A stretch of 64,000 nucleotides of DNA from Lineus longissimus (taxonomy: Eukaryota > Nemertea > Pilidiophora > Heteronemertea > Lineidae). This document shows, in pieces, positions 29,535 through 39,367 of the stretch; within the stretch, counting starts at the first letter, position 1; each line of letters begins with the position of its first letter. The notes beneath the pieces were generated by a model, which searched no databases, was not told the DNA's origin, and saw only the letters and a list, made by a program, of their open reading frames with translations. The position numbers and the translations under genes are program-made. The DNA lies in NCBI RefSeq assembly GCF_910592395.1, contig NC_088311.1, forward strand, positions 8,744,501 through 8,808,500, written 5' to 3'.

Positions 29535-29728
29535 TACTCTATTCCCTTTTCTAAGAGACCACCCGACTAGGTCAATGTTGGGCGTTTCATTTTTATTCTC
29601 ATGCGGCATGTCATTTCTAAGGCCATTGACTTCTTTGGGACTGGATATAGGTCTACTGTCTTGGTATTAACAATGAAGCACCCGACATTGTCGGAATCAC
29701 ATGGTCTCTTAGAAAAGGGAATAGAGTA
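29535..29728. mobile_element. MITE with 27-bp perfect inverted ends
   Basis: Arms 29535-29561 and 29702-29728 match perfectly. TTAA occurs immediately left (29531-29534) and two bases beyond the right arm, so a TA or TTAA target is possible. No coding content. Confidence 0.8.
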
Positions 29729-29914
29729 TATTAAAAAACGACCAACTGTCATTGATTTCTATCCAAACTGAAATTCTTTTGCATTTTCCCCAGAAGGATT
29801 GCAGTAATTTCACCCCCTAAGAACCGAAATTAAAACACCAACAGGATCATCCCTTGTGGGATGCACTAAGGGATGCACTTCCACGGTCAAGCCAACTTCC
29901 ATCTTCAGATTTAC

Positions 29915-30484
29915 CAGGGTTGGCGCGCCCGTTCGCATTTTCGCCACTTGCGAATGCTGCACAGGAGTGGCGAATGTAAAACAATGTCTGGCTAAAAATT
30001 TTGCGAATTCAATTTGAGTTGCCATGATTTGGCGAGAGAGTAACAGTGTTGTGCGAAAATTGATCAAAGTCTATCAAAAAGATCCACTTCCACACCAAAT
30101 GCACCAAGGAACGATCGTTAGTCAGTCAAACTTTATCATATTTGCGGGCGCTATCACACGTGGTTGCTATAGTCTGCATTGTAGTTCTACCCGTTGCCGC
30201 CACAGTGATTTTGGTGGCGCTGCTGGTCGCCTCACGCATTATCGGCTGGTTTCCCGCTCGCTTCGTTGCCATGGAGTCTCCGGTCACGGGTTCCTCGAAT
30301 CGTTCGTTGATTTGCTAGTCTCAGTACTGGCGGGCTGCCATTCTCGCACATGTTACTGTGGGCTGGGTCGGCCCCAAGATGGACAAACGATCGGTAATGG
30401 CTAGAGCTGACTCAATATGGCTAAAAGTGACAGCCACTTGGCTAAAAAGCAGCTAGGAGGAAAAAATTCACAGAGCCAACCCTG
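29915..30484. mobile_element. Inverted-repeat element with CAGGGTTGGC ends
   Basis: CAGGGTTGGC at 29915 and its reverse complement ending at 30484 bound 570 bp. TTTAC flanks both sides (29910-29914 and 30485-30489). CAGGG-type ends recall hAT elements, but those make 8-bp duplications, so the family is uncertain. Short frames inside have no recognisable transposase. Confidence 0.65.
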
Positions 30485-30610
30485 TTTACGTCTGAATAAG
30501 TTATCAGATCAGCAATTATCGTGCCATTGATGTTTCATTTTGGCCCCCCTTGCTTTACGAAAATATAAGGCCCAAAAAAAAGGTCACAGTGTGTTGCCAT
30601 CGTATCATAT

Positions 30611-30856
30611 TTAACCCTTAAATGCCCCCCCCCCCCCCCATGCATGGAATACCAAATCAATCAACCCCACTTCATTTATCCACCTAATGCCCACAGTGAC
30701 ATAGGCCTATCTGAGACACCACTGCTGCTATCTGCACTAAAATCAAGGAACATAACCATCCTCTCTCAAGATCACTTGATTTCCAAAAAGGCCGCCCCCA
30801 TGGAATCTGCCATGCTGTAAAATATTTTTTGGTATGGATGGGCATTTAAGGGTTAA
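30611..30856. mobile_element. piggyBac-like MITE with TTAA borders
   Basis: TTAACCCTTAAATGCCC at the left is inverted at the right, ending GGGTTAA at 30856. A C homopolymer follows the left end. TTAA targets with CCC-starting ends are the piggyBac pattern. No coding content. Confidence 0.75.
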
Positions 30857-32302
30857 GGAGGCGGAGTCCCGTGTCACTTCTAGGCCATCTCAAGCAAATA
30901 TCCAAATTTGCAAAATATCGTTATGTACCACCCTTCCCACTTAACCTGGACCCTGAAGAATGTTTAACCTTTAATCCATAAATTCAATAATGTGATCCAA
31001 TTTTATACTGGAAACAATATTCAAACATGCCAACTAAAACCTTTAAAACCATTTTATACATGACCGTAAAACTCCTTATTTTCAATGCAGATTGGCAATT
31101 TAATAACCCAGAATGCTGATTTCCATTTTATCATTTCAGACTCCTTTCGAGGGCAAAACAAAGCCAAAATGAGAAGAGAAATTAAATTTTATGCAAAAAA
31201 GTTTGGACTGTTCTTTGTCTCAGTAATTTAGCACAAAAATATCAGCTAAATATGGACCAAAAAAATGGAACAATGAAAATCGTTTTGACGTGTCTTGAGA
31301 ACTGCATACAGTTACTTCGTATCAACATTACACATATGTCTTTTGTTTTTTATCACCCCAATATTCTTCTTCTTTTTTTTTGTTTTATCACTGTCATATA
31401 TGGCTTTGCAGACCAGGCTTATGCCAAAGCTAGACAACTTAAAGTGTTCATTTCCAATTGGAATTCACATGTACACACATAAACACAGTATACCCAAATA
31501 TGTCTGCAAAACAATTCATTCACTGATGCCACTGTGAAACACTTCCTTAAAATGGAAACTGCACGAGTGGCTGATCTGAGTAAACTGTTCGGAGATAATT
31601 TTCTCTGGCCTGAAAGCTTGGGACCGCTGGTCGAATGCTGTCAGGCTGTAGAAAATCATCTTGTGCAATCTGGAATGACGGCGTGACCTTTCAGAATTTC
31701 ATTTGCAAACATATCTGCATATACGGCATATCGATTTGAAAATAAAACTCTCTTTCTCAAAATCTTGCTAAAAGATTATGAATCAAAAACCTTGGAAACC
31801 ATCTTGAATTTAAGGCAGATTCTAACAGCAACATCACAATGAATGAACACTTTACATGAAAAACTGGTTATAAAATCCACCAATGGCCAGAACAAAATTT
31901 AAGCATGAACATCAATGGAAGAACCTGGCACAAATCTGCAAAAGCAAAATTAAAACAATACAAAATATGAAAATTAGTGTTCAAAAAATCAAACATGTAC
32001 ATGACCACTTTCACTTACAATTTTATACATAAATATTGACTTCTAAATATCACCTTATTACAAATGACATCAGTAAGAAATATATTTACCATTTAGTACA
32101 ATAGTGGACATCAAGGTGAAGCTCCAACCAGCGTTTATACAACACTGTGCATACAAGTTGATGCTCTTTAGACTTGCCTGTTATTCTCGTGCATTCTAGT
32201 GTATTCTAGTGAATGTAAAGGGGTAGTTTCTTCAGAAATTATAGACCACTGACTATGAGAATTGCAGTCAAAGAGAACGTTAACTTTCCTGTTTACTGAA
32301 TA
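30857..32302. other. Intergenic A+T-rich stretch, no gene seen
   Basis: No frame with domain content. A poly-T/poly-C-rich patch near 31365-31390 gives a spurious hydrophobic frame. Confidence 0.5.
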
Positions 32303-32710
32303 CAGTGAAACGTCCCTTAGCAGCCACCTATATTAGCAGGAAACCCTCTCTATAAGGGACACCGACTTTGATATAAAATTGGTTGTTTCTATGCAACCTG
32401 ACCAGATTACAGAGTCTTTTCTTCTTCTTCCTCTTCTGCATTCGGAATTGTTGAGATGCATCCTAAATGTCGGTCTGTTTTCGGTAATGTCCTAGAAATT
32501 ACAGAGGTCAACCCACTTTCAACTACAATCACTGTCCCTTACACTACAGAGGGCGGGTCCAGCATTTGTCTGTTCTAAGGGTGTCCTAGTCCTGATTACA
32601 GAGGTCAAGTTGCATAGAAACAAACCATTTCGGATCAAATCACTATCCCCTATAGGGAGGGTGTCCACAAATGCTTGACACCAAGCATGTCCTTATAGAG
32701 GTTTTTTCAG
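32303..32710. mobile_element. Degenerate TA-flanked element with CAGTGAAA ends
   Basis: CAGTGAAACGTCCCTTAG at the left and a decayed inverted counterpart at the right (GTCCTTATAGAGG, TTTTTTCAG) with TA on both sides. It is the same family type as 26971-27739. Internal TCTATAAGGGACACC and CTATAGGGAGGGTGTCC stretches are also inverted. Confidence 0.55.
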
Positions 32711-34040
32711 TAATACGAAAACTGATGGCACTTGGAATATCAAATATCCCCAAGCAACCTATTGATAAGTTTCCACAGCAACCCATTTCCCTTTAATACA
32801 TGTACCACATGTTGATCAACCATTGCTTTTTCTTTTTTTGGTTTCTTAATGATCTGAAGCAATATTTTGAGCACTGCTGAACTCAAATTCCACCTGATAC
32901 TGTGTGATAAAGATGTGTCTATCAGCAGGCAGCTATAACAAATTCTAGAGTCTGCACATACATGTAGATTTCACGAGTGTATACCAATTATCGTACAATA
33001 CACGTATATCAGAAAATATCAAACATAACCTAGAGGTACAAAACCTGTATGCAATTCTGGTCTGCAGAGTCGATTATAAAACGATAATGCTACTATCACA
33101 ATAGTTCTAGATGATATTCTCTATCAGCAGCCGACTAACTACGAGAAACATACTATTTTCTCCGAGAAATGGAACAGAATTTCCTTCACGTAATCTAGCT
33201 TCAAGCTTATAAATATAACACCACATCAAGTTCTCATGATCTTTTATTGTGGTGATCATTACCAGGCTCATTAGGTCTATACTACTGCTGTATTTGCATC
33301 AACAATGTCAAGTCAGTGTTAAGCTATCTGTATTCTCCAAACAACATGTCTGCCGTATCTGCAGAACAATCTGCCTCGAATACACTCTCAAACACTTACA
33401 ATACACATATACCCATCGGTCTTCCACATACATAGGGCCTTGTCGGGCAGGAATAACAAGAGGCCCAAGGGCCTGGCGCTCAGCTGAGTTGTTGCTGCGT
33501 TGTTCGTATATATTACATTACTCGTCAAACTCTACTAAACTAAGGACTCAAAGCCTAAGGATAATAGCTTCTGGATGTGTAACAGTGAATTGCGGTAGAC
33601 TGGCGCAATCTACTTCAAGCAAGCTCCACCCTTGCAATGTGTGCGCAAACAGATAACCTAACCTATATTGGACCATCAATTCTACACACAGCAACATGAT
33701 TCATCCTCAGCTGTTACCATGATGATGATGATGATGATCCTTTTCGCAAATTGGTCGTCTTCTGTCTTTCTTCCATACTTCAGTGCCACCGGATGTAGTC
33801 TGCCCTTGTGGAGGGATCCTTTCAGCACCGGGACACAAGAATCCATGCGAATTGAATCACATGGAGAGACTAGCCCAATCACCCGCTTTTGGCTGGGTAG
33901 AAATGGGTAAATCTCGCAGACTGGACCTTAAACTCTACTGCCGACGTGTGAGGCCGGTCTGACAGATGAGTAAGTGGGGTCCACCTAATGCAGAAGGCAC
34001 CAGTTTCCCTAACTAAAAGGGTAACATTATTGCCTAAAGG
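32711..34040. other. Intergenic, includes a dispersed-repeat fragment and a GAT microsatellite
   Basis: Around 33455-33490 is AACAAGAGGCCCAAGGGCCTGG followed by CGCTCAGCTGAG, resembling the 5' end of a dispersed repeat common in lophotrochozoan genomes (recalled, not searched). A short GAT microsatellite lies at 33718-33737. No gene is supported. Confidence 0.45.
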
Positions 34041-34385
34041 CCTGTGTACACTAGTAAAATATTAGCAACATTTTTACATTTCCAGTTGCAACAAATGTTG
34101 CAAAAATGTTGCGTAGTGTGTACAGAGCAAAACGCGTCTTACAACATGTTGTAAAATTGTTGCAAATTAAATGCAATGCAATTCTTTGTTGCATGTTGTA
34201 AAAATGTTGCAAACTCTTCAGCCAATCAGAAATAGGATTTGCGTCATGTGATCTACCGGAGTTCATGTGACTTGAACAAGAAGCAGGTATAGCAACTCTC
34301 AAGTGAGTGTCTTGCTTCGTAGGGTTATGAAACCTTTTCTAGAAGTTTTTGTATGACGGCTTGTCAGTCAGCCGCAACTCCTTTA

Positions 34386-35394
34386 GGCTGCGTATCCATA
34401 GGCTGTTCCGTGCCCTGCACAACATTCCCTTTTTACCGCCTGGCGCGCCACACGGACAATGAACCTTCGTTGGTGTTATTGATCGTTCCCATAGGTTATG
34501 CCGTGTCACATTGCGGGCATATATGCACTGTGGATTGGGAATATAGGCCCATATTGGGATTGAACATGTCCATTCTTTTGCGAGGGAACAACACGGAAGC
34601 AATGTCTGAGGCGAAATTAATTCAAGAGGTTCATCAACGGGAACTACTCTGGGACCCCGAAACTGATGATTATCATAACAAGCACGAACCTGTAATTTGT
34701 TGCTTAAAAGTCAGGTTTTATATACATGTACATGTCAATTTGATGTTGCAAGTGAAAATACAAGTTACTTGTATTTTCATTTTCAATATTCATAAGAAAT
34801 TGTCTTCTGAAATAATGACAGCGTGCGGATAAACGCGATTGACTGCTGCGAAATGAGGACTACAAAGGCCTACATGACCAAAAAGGAATATCCAATGGAG
34901 ACGCAGGGCATAAGCCGCACTTACACCACCTGAAAATGGACCACCAATCTTGGTTCGGGAACCAATGCCGCACCATCGAAAATCCACCAAGCGCTTACAC
35001 CAGCGCTGCAGCTAGTTATAAAATCCGGCTACAGATGGCGCGCAAACAATAAGCAGAACGCAGAAAGCCTTGGCAGAAAGCGCCATTTTGAAAGCGCCGC
35101 CTGGAGCCGAACCATCTAACTAGCTAATTGCCGATCCATTTGCGCGTACACCACGACAAAGCCGAGCTTTTAACAAGCCGGGCGATTTGGACCATCAAGC
35201 TTGGTGGGACAAATTCGCTCGGCAATTTGTATCGGCAATGGATTGCCGAACCAATTTGTCGCGGCAATGTGGTGGTGTAAGTGCAATTGGTCCACCAATA
35301 TATCGTGGTGTAAGCGCAGCTATAGTGCCAGGTCACAAGGCTGTTACGCCATAACGCCACACTACACAAGGGCATACCCTATGGATACGCGGCC
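34386..35394. mobile_element. Middle element, PIF/Harbinger-like, TTA target
   Basis: GGCTGCGTATCCATAGG at 34386 is inverted at the right end (CCTATGGATACGCGGCC, ending 35394) with one mismatch. TTA flanks both sides (34383-34385 and 35395-35397). A 3-bp TTA target is characteristic of PIF/Harbinger elements. It has no transposase frame and itself contains the 411-bp element below. Confidence 0.7.
34913..35323. mobile_element. Inner element, copy 1 of a dispersed pair
   Basis: Closely matches 46008-46398 over its whole length; the main difference is about 20 bp extra near 35055. The ends GCCGCACTTACACCAC and GTGGTGTAAGCGCAGC form imperfect inverted repeats. Non-coding. Confidence 0.85.
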
Positions 35395-35700
35395 TTAACA
35401 GGCAGTGGTATGCCCCATCATCCACCCTCATTTTGATCCAGGGCCTGGTCCATATTCTCTTTGGTTATTTCGCCGCCTCTTCCGTCTCTCAACAATGACA
35501 GCTAAAATTGCTGCAGAAGCACTCAAAACACATCTTCTCTCCTTGGAATCATCCATTTTCCCTCCAAAATACCTATTTCCCTTTGTTCCCACTAAAAAGT
35601 TTGCAACAATTTACCAACATGTTGTAAAAATGTTGCTAATTTGTTGCTAGTGAACACAGGGCCTTGAAGGGCTTGTTGCAAAATTGTTGTAAAAATGTTG

Positions 35701-35766
35701 GTAAAATGTTGGTAAAATGTTGGTAAAATGTTGGTAAAATGTTGGTAAAATGTTGGTAAAATGTTG
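35701..35766. repeat. Tandem 11-bp repeat, six copies
   Basis: GTAAAATGTTG repeated six times without error, inside the right end of the outer nested element. Confidence 0.95.
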
Positions 35767-35923
35767 CTAATATTTTACTAGTGTACACCCTGCTTAAGTC
35801 AAGTGAAACTCTTAACAAACCTTAGCAGAATGCCACCATTGAAATGTTGATAATAATGATAGCAAGTAAAAACTTTAAACAGATAGACTTGATTTTTTTA
35901 ACCAACTGCCACATGTGGTTTTC

Positions 35924-35929
35924 TTTATT
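35924..35929 (-). terminator. Poly(A) signal for the 60-residue gene
   Basis: TTTATT on the plus strand is AATAAA on the gene strand, 45 nt past the stop at 35974-35976. Confidence 0.6.
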
Positions 35930-35973
35930 TAGTAAATTTTGAGGTAAGTATTACAGAATGAAATACTTGAATA

Positions 35974-36757
35974 CTAGAATTGCCTGGCTCTTCTGATGAT
36001 TGCACTGGTGAACACCGAAGTCGATGGGATGTGCAAAGTCATAGCTCGATCCTCTCTCTTGGTCATCTTTGAGATGTGGTCACCAAATATGTTCAAATGC
36101 AGCTGCAGATCATTCCTGTCCTGCAAAACATGATGAGGAGATAACATTTTAATTTTGATAGAATAGGTAAGCTAGCCAAGTTTTATATCAAAATACAAGG
36201 CCAACAACAACTGATAAGGCGCTAGGGCCGAATGATCAAGGAAGTTCATTGATGATATGATTGGGAATACATTGTGATAAGAGTGATGAATCGGCCCCGT
36301 TTGAAGCATTGTGCTATGTACAGTGTGCAAGTGTCAGTGTGTATCAGCTATCGCATTTATTGTTTGTTGACATTTCAAATCGCTGGAGTCGATCCTCAAT
36401 TACACTGTTTATGTACATTGGCAACCTTACCCGATGATATCAGAACGATGTTTATTATTGTCTTGTTTATTCACATTAGTTCTGCTATGTGACAAGAGTT
36501 ATTTGTTGAGAAATCCATGATTTAAAGCCGGACTTTGACATCGTTTCTCAGACCAACCAAGCTGCATTTCGCAGATCGTTTTTCAACGATCGTCGACGAA
36601 CTATTTCAAATTAATCACATCCAATTAAACAATCCAAGCCTTCCCTAATGTCATCAACATGCAATAACACAAGCAGCCAAATATTATCGCCTATGAAATT
36701 GTGAATTTAATGAGAACTTACCTCTGAATTGACAGAACGCGATCTATTCCATAGCAT
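35974..36757 (-). CDS. Unrecognised 60-residue protein, complete two-exon gene
   Basis: Exon 1 (36722-36757) encodes MLWNRSRSVNSE and ends at a GTAAGT donor. After a 601-bp intron, a TTTTGCAG acceptor opens exon 2 (35974-36120), which encodes DRNDLQLHLNIFGDHISK, then MTKREDRAMTLHI, FTSAIIRRARQF and TAG. Both junctions are phase 0. Putative CCAAT and E2F-type sites lie within 85 bp upstream, and AATAAA follows 45 nt downstream. The protein is basic, has no signal peptide or membrane span, and the middle is probably helical. I do not recognise the family; the E2F-type site might hint at cell-cycle expression. It is too short for ordinary ORF filters. Confidence 0.6.
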
Positions 36758-36793
36758 GGTCTCCTTACGTCTGAACTGCGCAGACTCGAGACG

Positions 36794-36840
36794 TGACGTT
36801 CGCTGCACGTGTGATTGGACGTGGGATAACTCGCGCGAAA
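36794..36840 (-). promoter_or_regulatory. Promoter-like cluster upstream of the 60-residue gene
   Basis: On the gene strand, CCAAT (36814-36818) and TTTCGCGC (36833-36840, a canonical E2F-type match) lie 57-83 bp before the ATG, with TGACGT (36794-36799) in between. The stretch is locally CpG-rich compared with its surroundings. Confidence 0.45.
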
Positions 36841-36989
36841 TTTAAAATGCTCTTCTTGGAGGGTGCTCACTAAATTGCGCCAGTAACACCACCTGGTGAG
36901 AAATTCATGAACTACGCCTATTGATAATGAAAGAGAAAGCTTTGCTCTATAAAATTAGATTTGATTCATGATCCCCAACTGAGAAATCA

Positions 36990-37157
36990 GCTGCTGGAAA
37001 AGTTTTTGGAAAATTTCGCTCGGTGCCACCTAGTGGCCAAACCGCTCATCCTGCCGGACCCACATTTGGTCTATTCAGGAGTCCTGAAGGGTCTCAACGC
37101 CTCAGAGGGAAAATCTATCGCCTATCCGCCATAGTTTTGAAACGTGCCTGTTTAACG

Positions 37158-37244
<87 letters not shown>

Positions 37245-37300
37245 GGACACTCATTCTACCATTTACTCATATGAATAGCTCAGCTTTTCAGCTGAGCTAA
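36990..37300. repeat. Dispersed-repeat tail with (GACA)n microsatellite
   Basis: GGTGCCACCTAGTGGCC is followed by conserved-looking sequence, then about 22 copies of GACA (37158-37247) and AGCTCAGCTTTTCAGCTGAG. A GACA array ending in GCTCAG...CTGAGC resembles the 3' end of the repeat family whose 5' end appears at 33455. Confidence 0.6.
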
Positions 37301-39367
37301 AAAATGCAAAACTGATTTCCAGCATAGCAAAGACACCAAGTATTCATTTGAACATTTATAGATTCACATTTTACGCGTAATGAACAGGACAAGGTCAAAA
37401 TTTCGGCTGAGTGAAACCATTCACATGCCGGCTATACTCAACACCGATCTATCAAAATAAAACCAGCCACCCAACCCTCCTGCTTTCAAACACGTCAATG
37501 TCTCACTTGAAATACCGCTCTGTTCGGTCACGAGACAGGACAGAGCCGAATTAAAAGTTCACACAAAGTGTCCACCAACTTGACATAAATGAACGAACTA
37601 TTATTAAACATATAAACATCCACAAAGTATGATACTACCAGAATGTAACCCGTACCAGAACACCATCAATTCAAATTTTTTTCTAAGTAATAGATTTTTT
37701 ATTTCTTAAAAAAAAGCACCCTAAACGTTCTTTTAATTGAGAAGTAACATATCGTCACAGCGTTATCACAAATATAACAGTGCCCTTAAACCCCAACACC
37801 AAGAATGAACACTTGCTCAATTCCACATTTGTGGGATCCAAATTTTTAAAAAAATTCCCCTTAACCTTTTGTATCCCTGACCAGTCTGATACCGTACCCT
37901 GGAAAAACTTTGCTGGCATTTTAAGTTAGCCTTTTTTGGGTCTGAAAAAAATATACAATTGCAAAATGTAACACCATCTACAATCCCAAAACAAATTCCA
38001 TTTCCAATTTTTTCAAGGTTTTTTTAGGCATAATTGACCCTCTCATTTTCGGCACCTCAAATATTGAATTCTGCTCCTAAAATGTATATATTAATGCCTG
38101 AAGGCCCCTAATTTATCATTATCTGGAGGAGAAAGCATATTCAGAAATGTGCTTCAAATTTTGGCTGCCGAAATTCCAATTAACTTCAACAGCTTGCCGA
38201 GACAAAATGTCCCCAAATTAGACTGAGTAGCACAAAAAAAATTTCCCCAAAATAGGCTTACGATTTACAAGGAGTAAAGGTGTACAAACGATTGAAAGGC
38301 CTGAATTTGCAGTCAGGGAGCAAACTGCAAAGAAAACATGCCATAAAATATTTCCAGGTTACGGTAATGCTTTCTTTCATTTGGACCCACATGGAACCAG
38401 TCTTCTGCACATATCTTCAGGGCAATGCAAAACATCCAAACCTTATCTAAATGAACACAAGAGACCCACACCAGCTTCAATGTTGGGGTTCGTAGTTGTC
38501 GAAATCATGGCCAACTTCATTAGTCTCACTAAAGCGGCTCATACTATTAATTACTACAGCATACCAGGCAGGTGTGGAGCCTGGAGCCAGAAAAAGAGGG
38601 GGGGTGCCCCGCATTTCTCATTGAACTTTCTGATGTGTTCCAAAGTTTCATCAAGTCAAATTCAAAGATTTTCATGAATAAGGGGGGTTGTGTCTGGGAC
38701 TGATGCGCCCCCACCCCCGCCCTTGGATCCACACCTGCCAGGAAGTCTTTGCAGCAATTCAGTTTCACTGTTGGAGTGATACCACTAGATTATTTCTCTT
38801 TTTTACCTCTTTAGGCTTGATTGGGATCTGAATATCAGTTTTGATTGAAGTCAGTAATGTAATTATACACACATGTCATTGCAATATAATGCAGATTGTT
38901 TGGCAGTTTGAAATAATTTCACAACAAGAAGTACGGCTTTTTAAAGTTCACTGTTCTGCCATAATAGCTCAGATATTTAGTGATGAATGGAACAAACATT
39001 TCGATGCTTGACAATCAAGAACAACTTTTTTGTTTTGAACAACTTAAACCTAAGGTTACAAATCCTTATTCACAGGCCTGTGAGATTTTTCCCAATCAGG
39101 ACAAATTACCAGTCAAACAGTTACATCAGTTCTTTTTCCTTGCAAAACTGGCAATGTGAAATCAGCAAAATGTAACACTGGACTAGAGCAATAATGCCGC
39201 AGGTTTACGAGCTCATGCTTGGTCAATGTCATCAAGCCAGTGAGTTATTTTTGACCTGATTTTTCCACGAATAGCACAACATTTTCACCTCCTTGAGGCT
39301 ATATTTCCACAAATCACATTCTGATAGATTGTACACGTCGTATGACTATGACGTCGACATGTTATGG
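37301..39367. other. Intergenic or 3' UTR of the MFSD14 gene; one weak MITE
   Basis: No coding frame is supported. GGCAGGTGTGGA at 38567 is inverted at 38728-38739, bounding a G/C-rich 173-bp candidate MITE. Part of the right side probably belongs to the transporter's 3' UTR; I see no clear AATAAA close to its stop. Confidence 0.4.

Larger units (their letters stand above)
34045..35787. mobile_element. Outer inverted-repeat element of a three-deep nest
   Basis: Perfect 27-bp inverted ends at 34045-34071 and 35761-35787 (outermost TGTACACTAGTAAAATATTA). Subterminal sequence is rich in GTTGCAAAA and TGTTG words on both sides. A tandem array of GTAAAATGTTG sits inside the right end. Two further elements lie within it. 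Confidence 0.75.

Noticed and set aside
33682..33882. 66-residue minus-strand frame
   Set aside because: Includes a microsatellite-encoded Ile run and lies in repeat-rich sequence; no support.
37158..37247. CRISPR-like regular repeat
   Set aside because: It is a simple GACA microsatellite without spacers in an animal genome.
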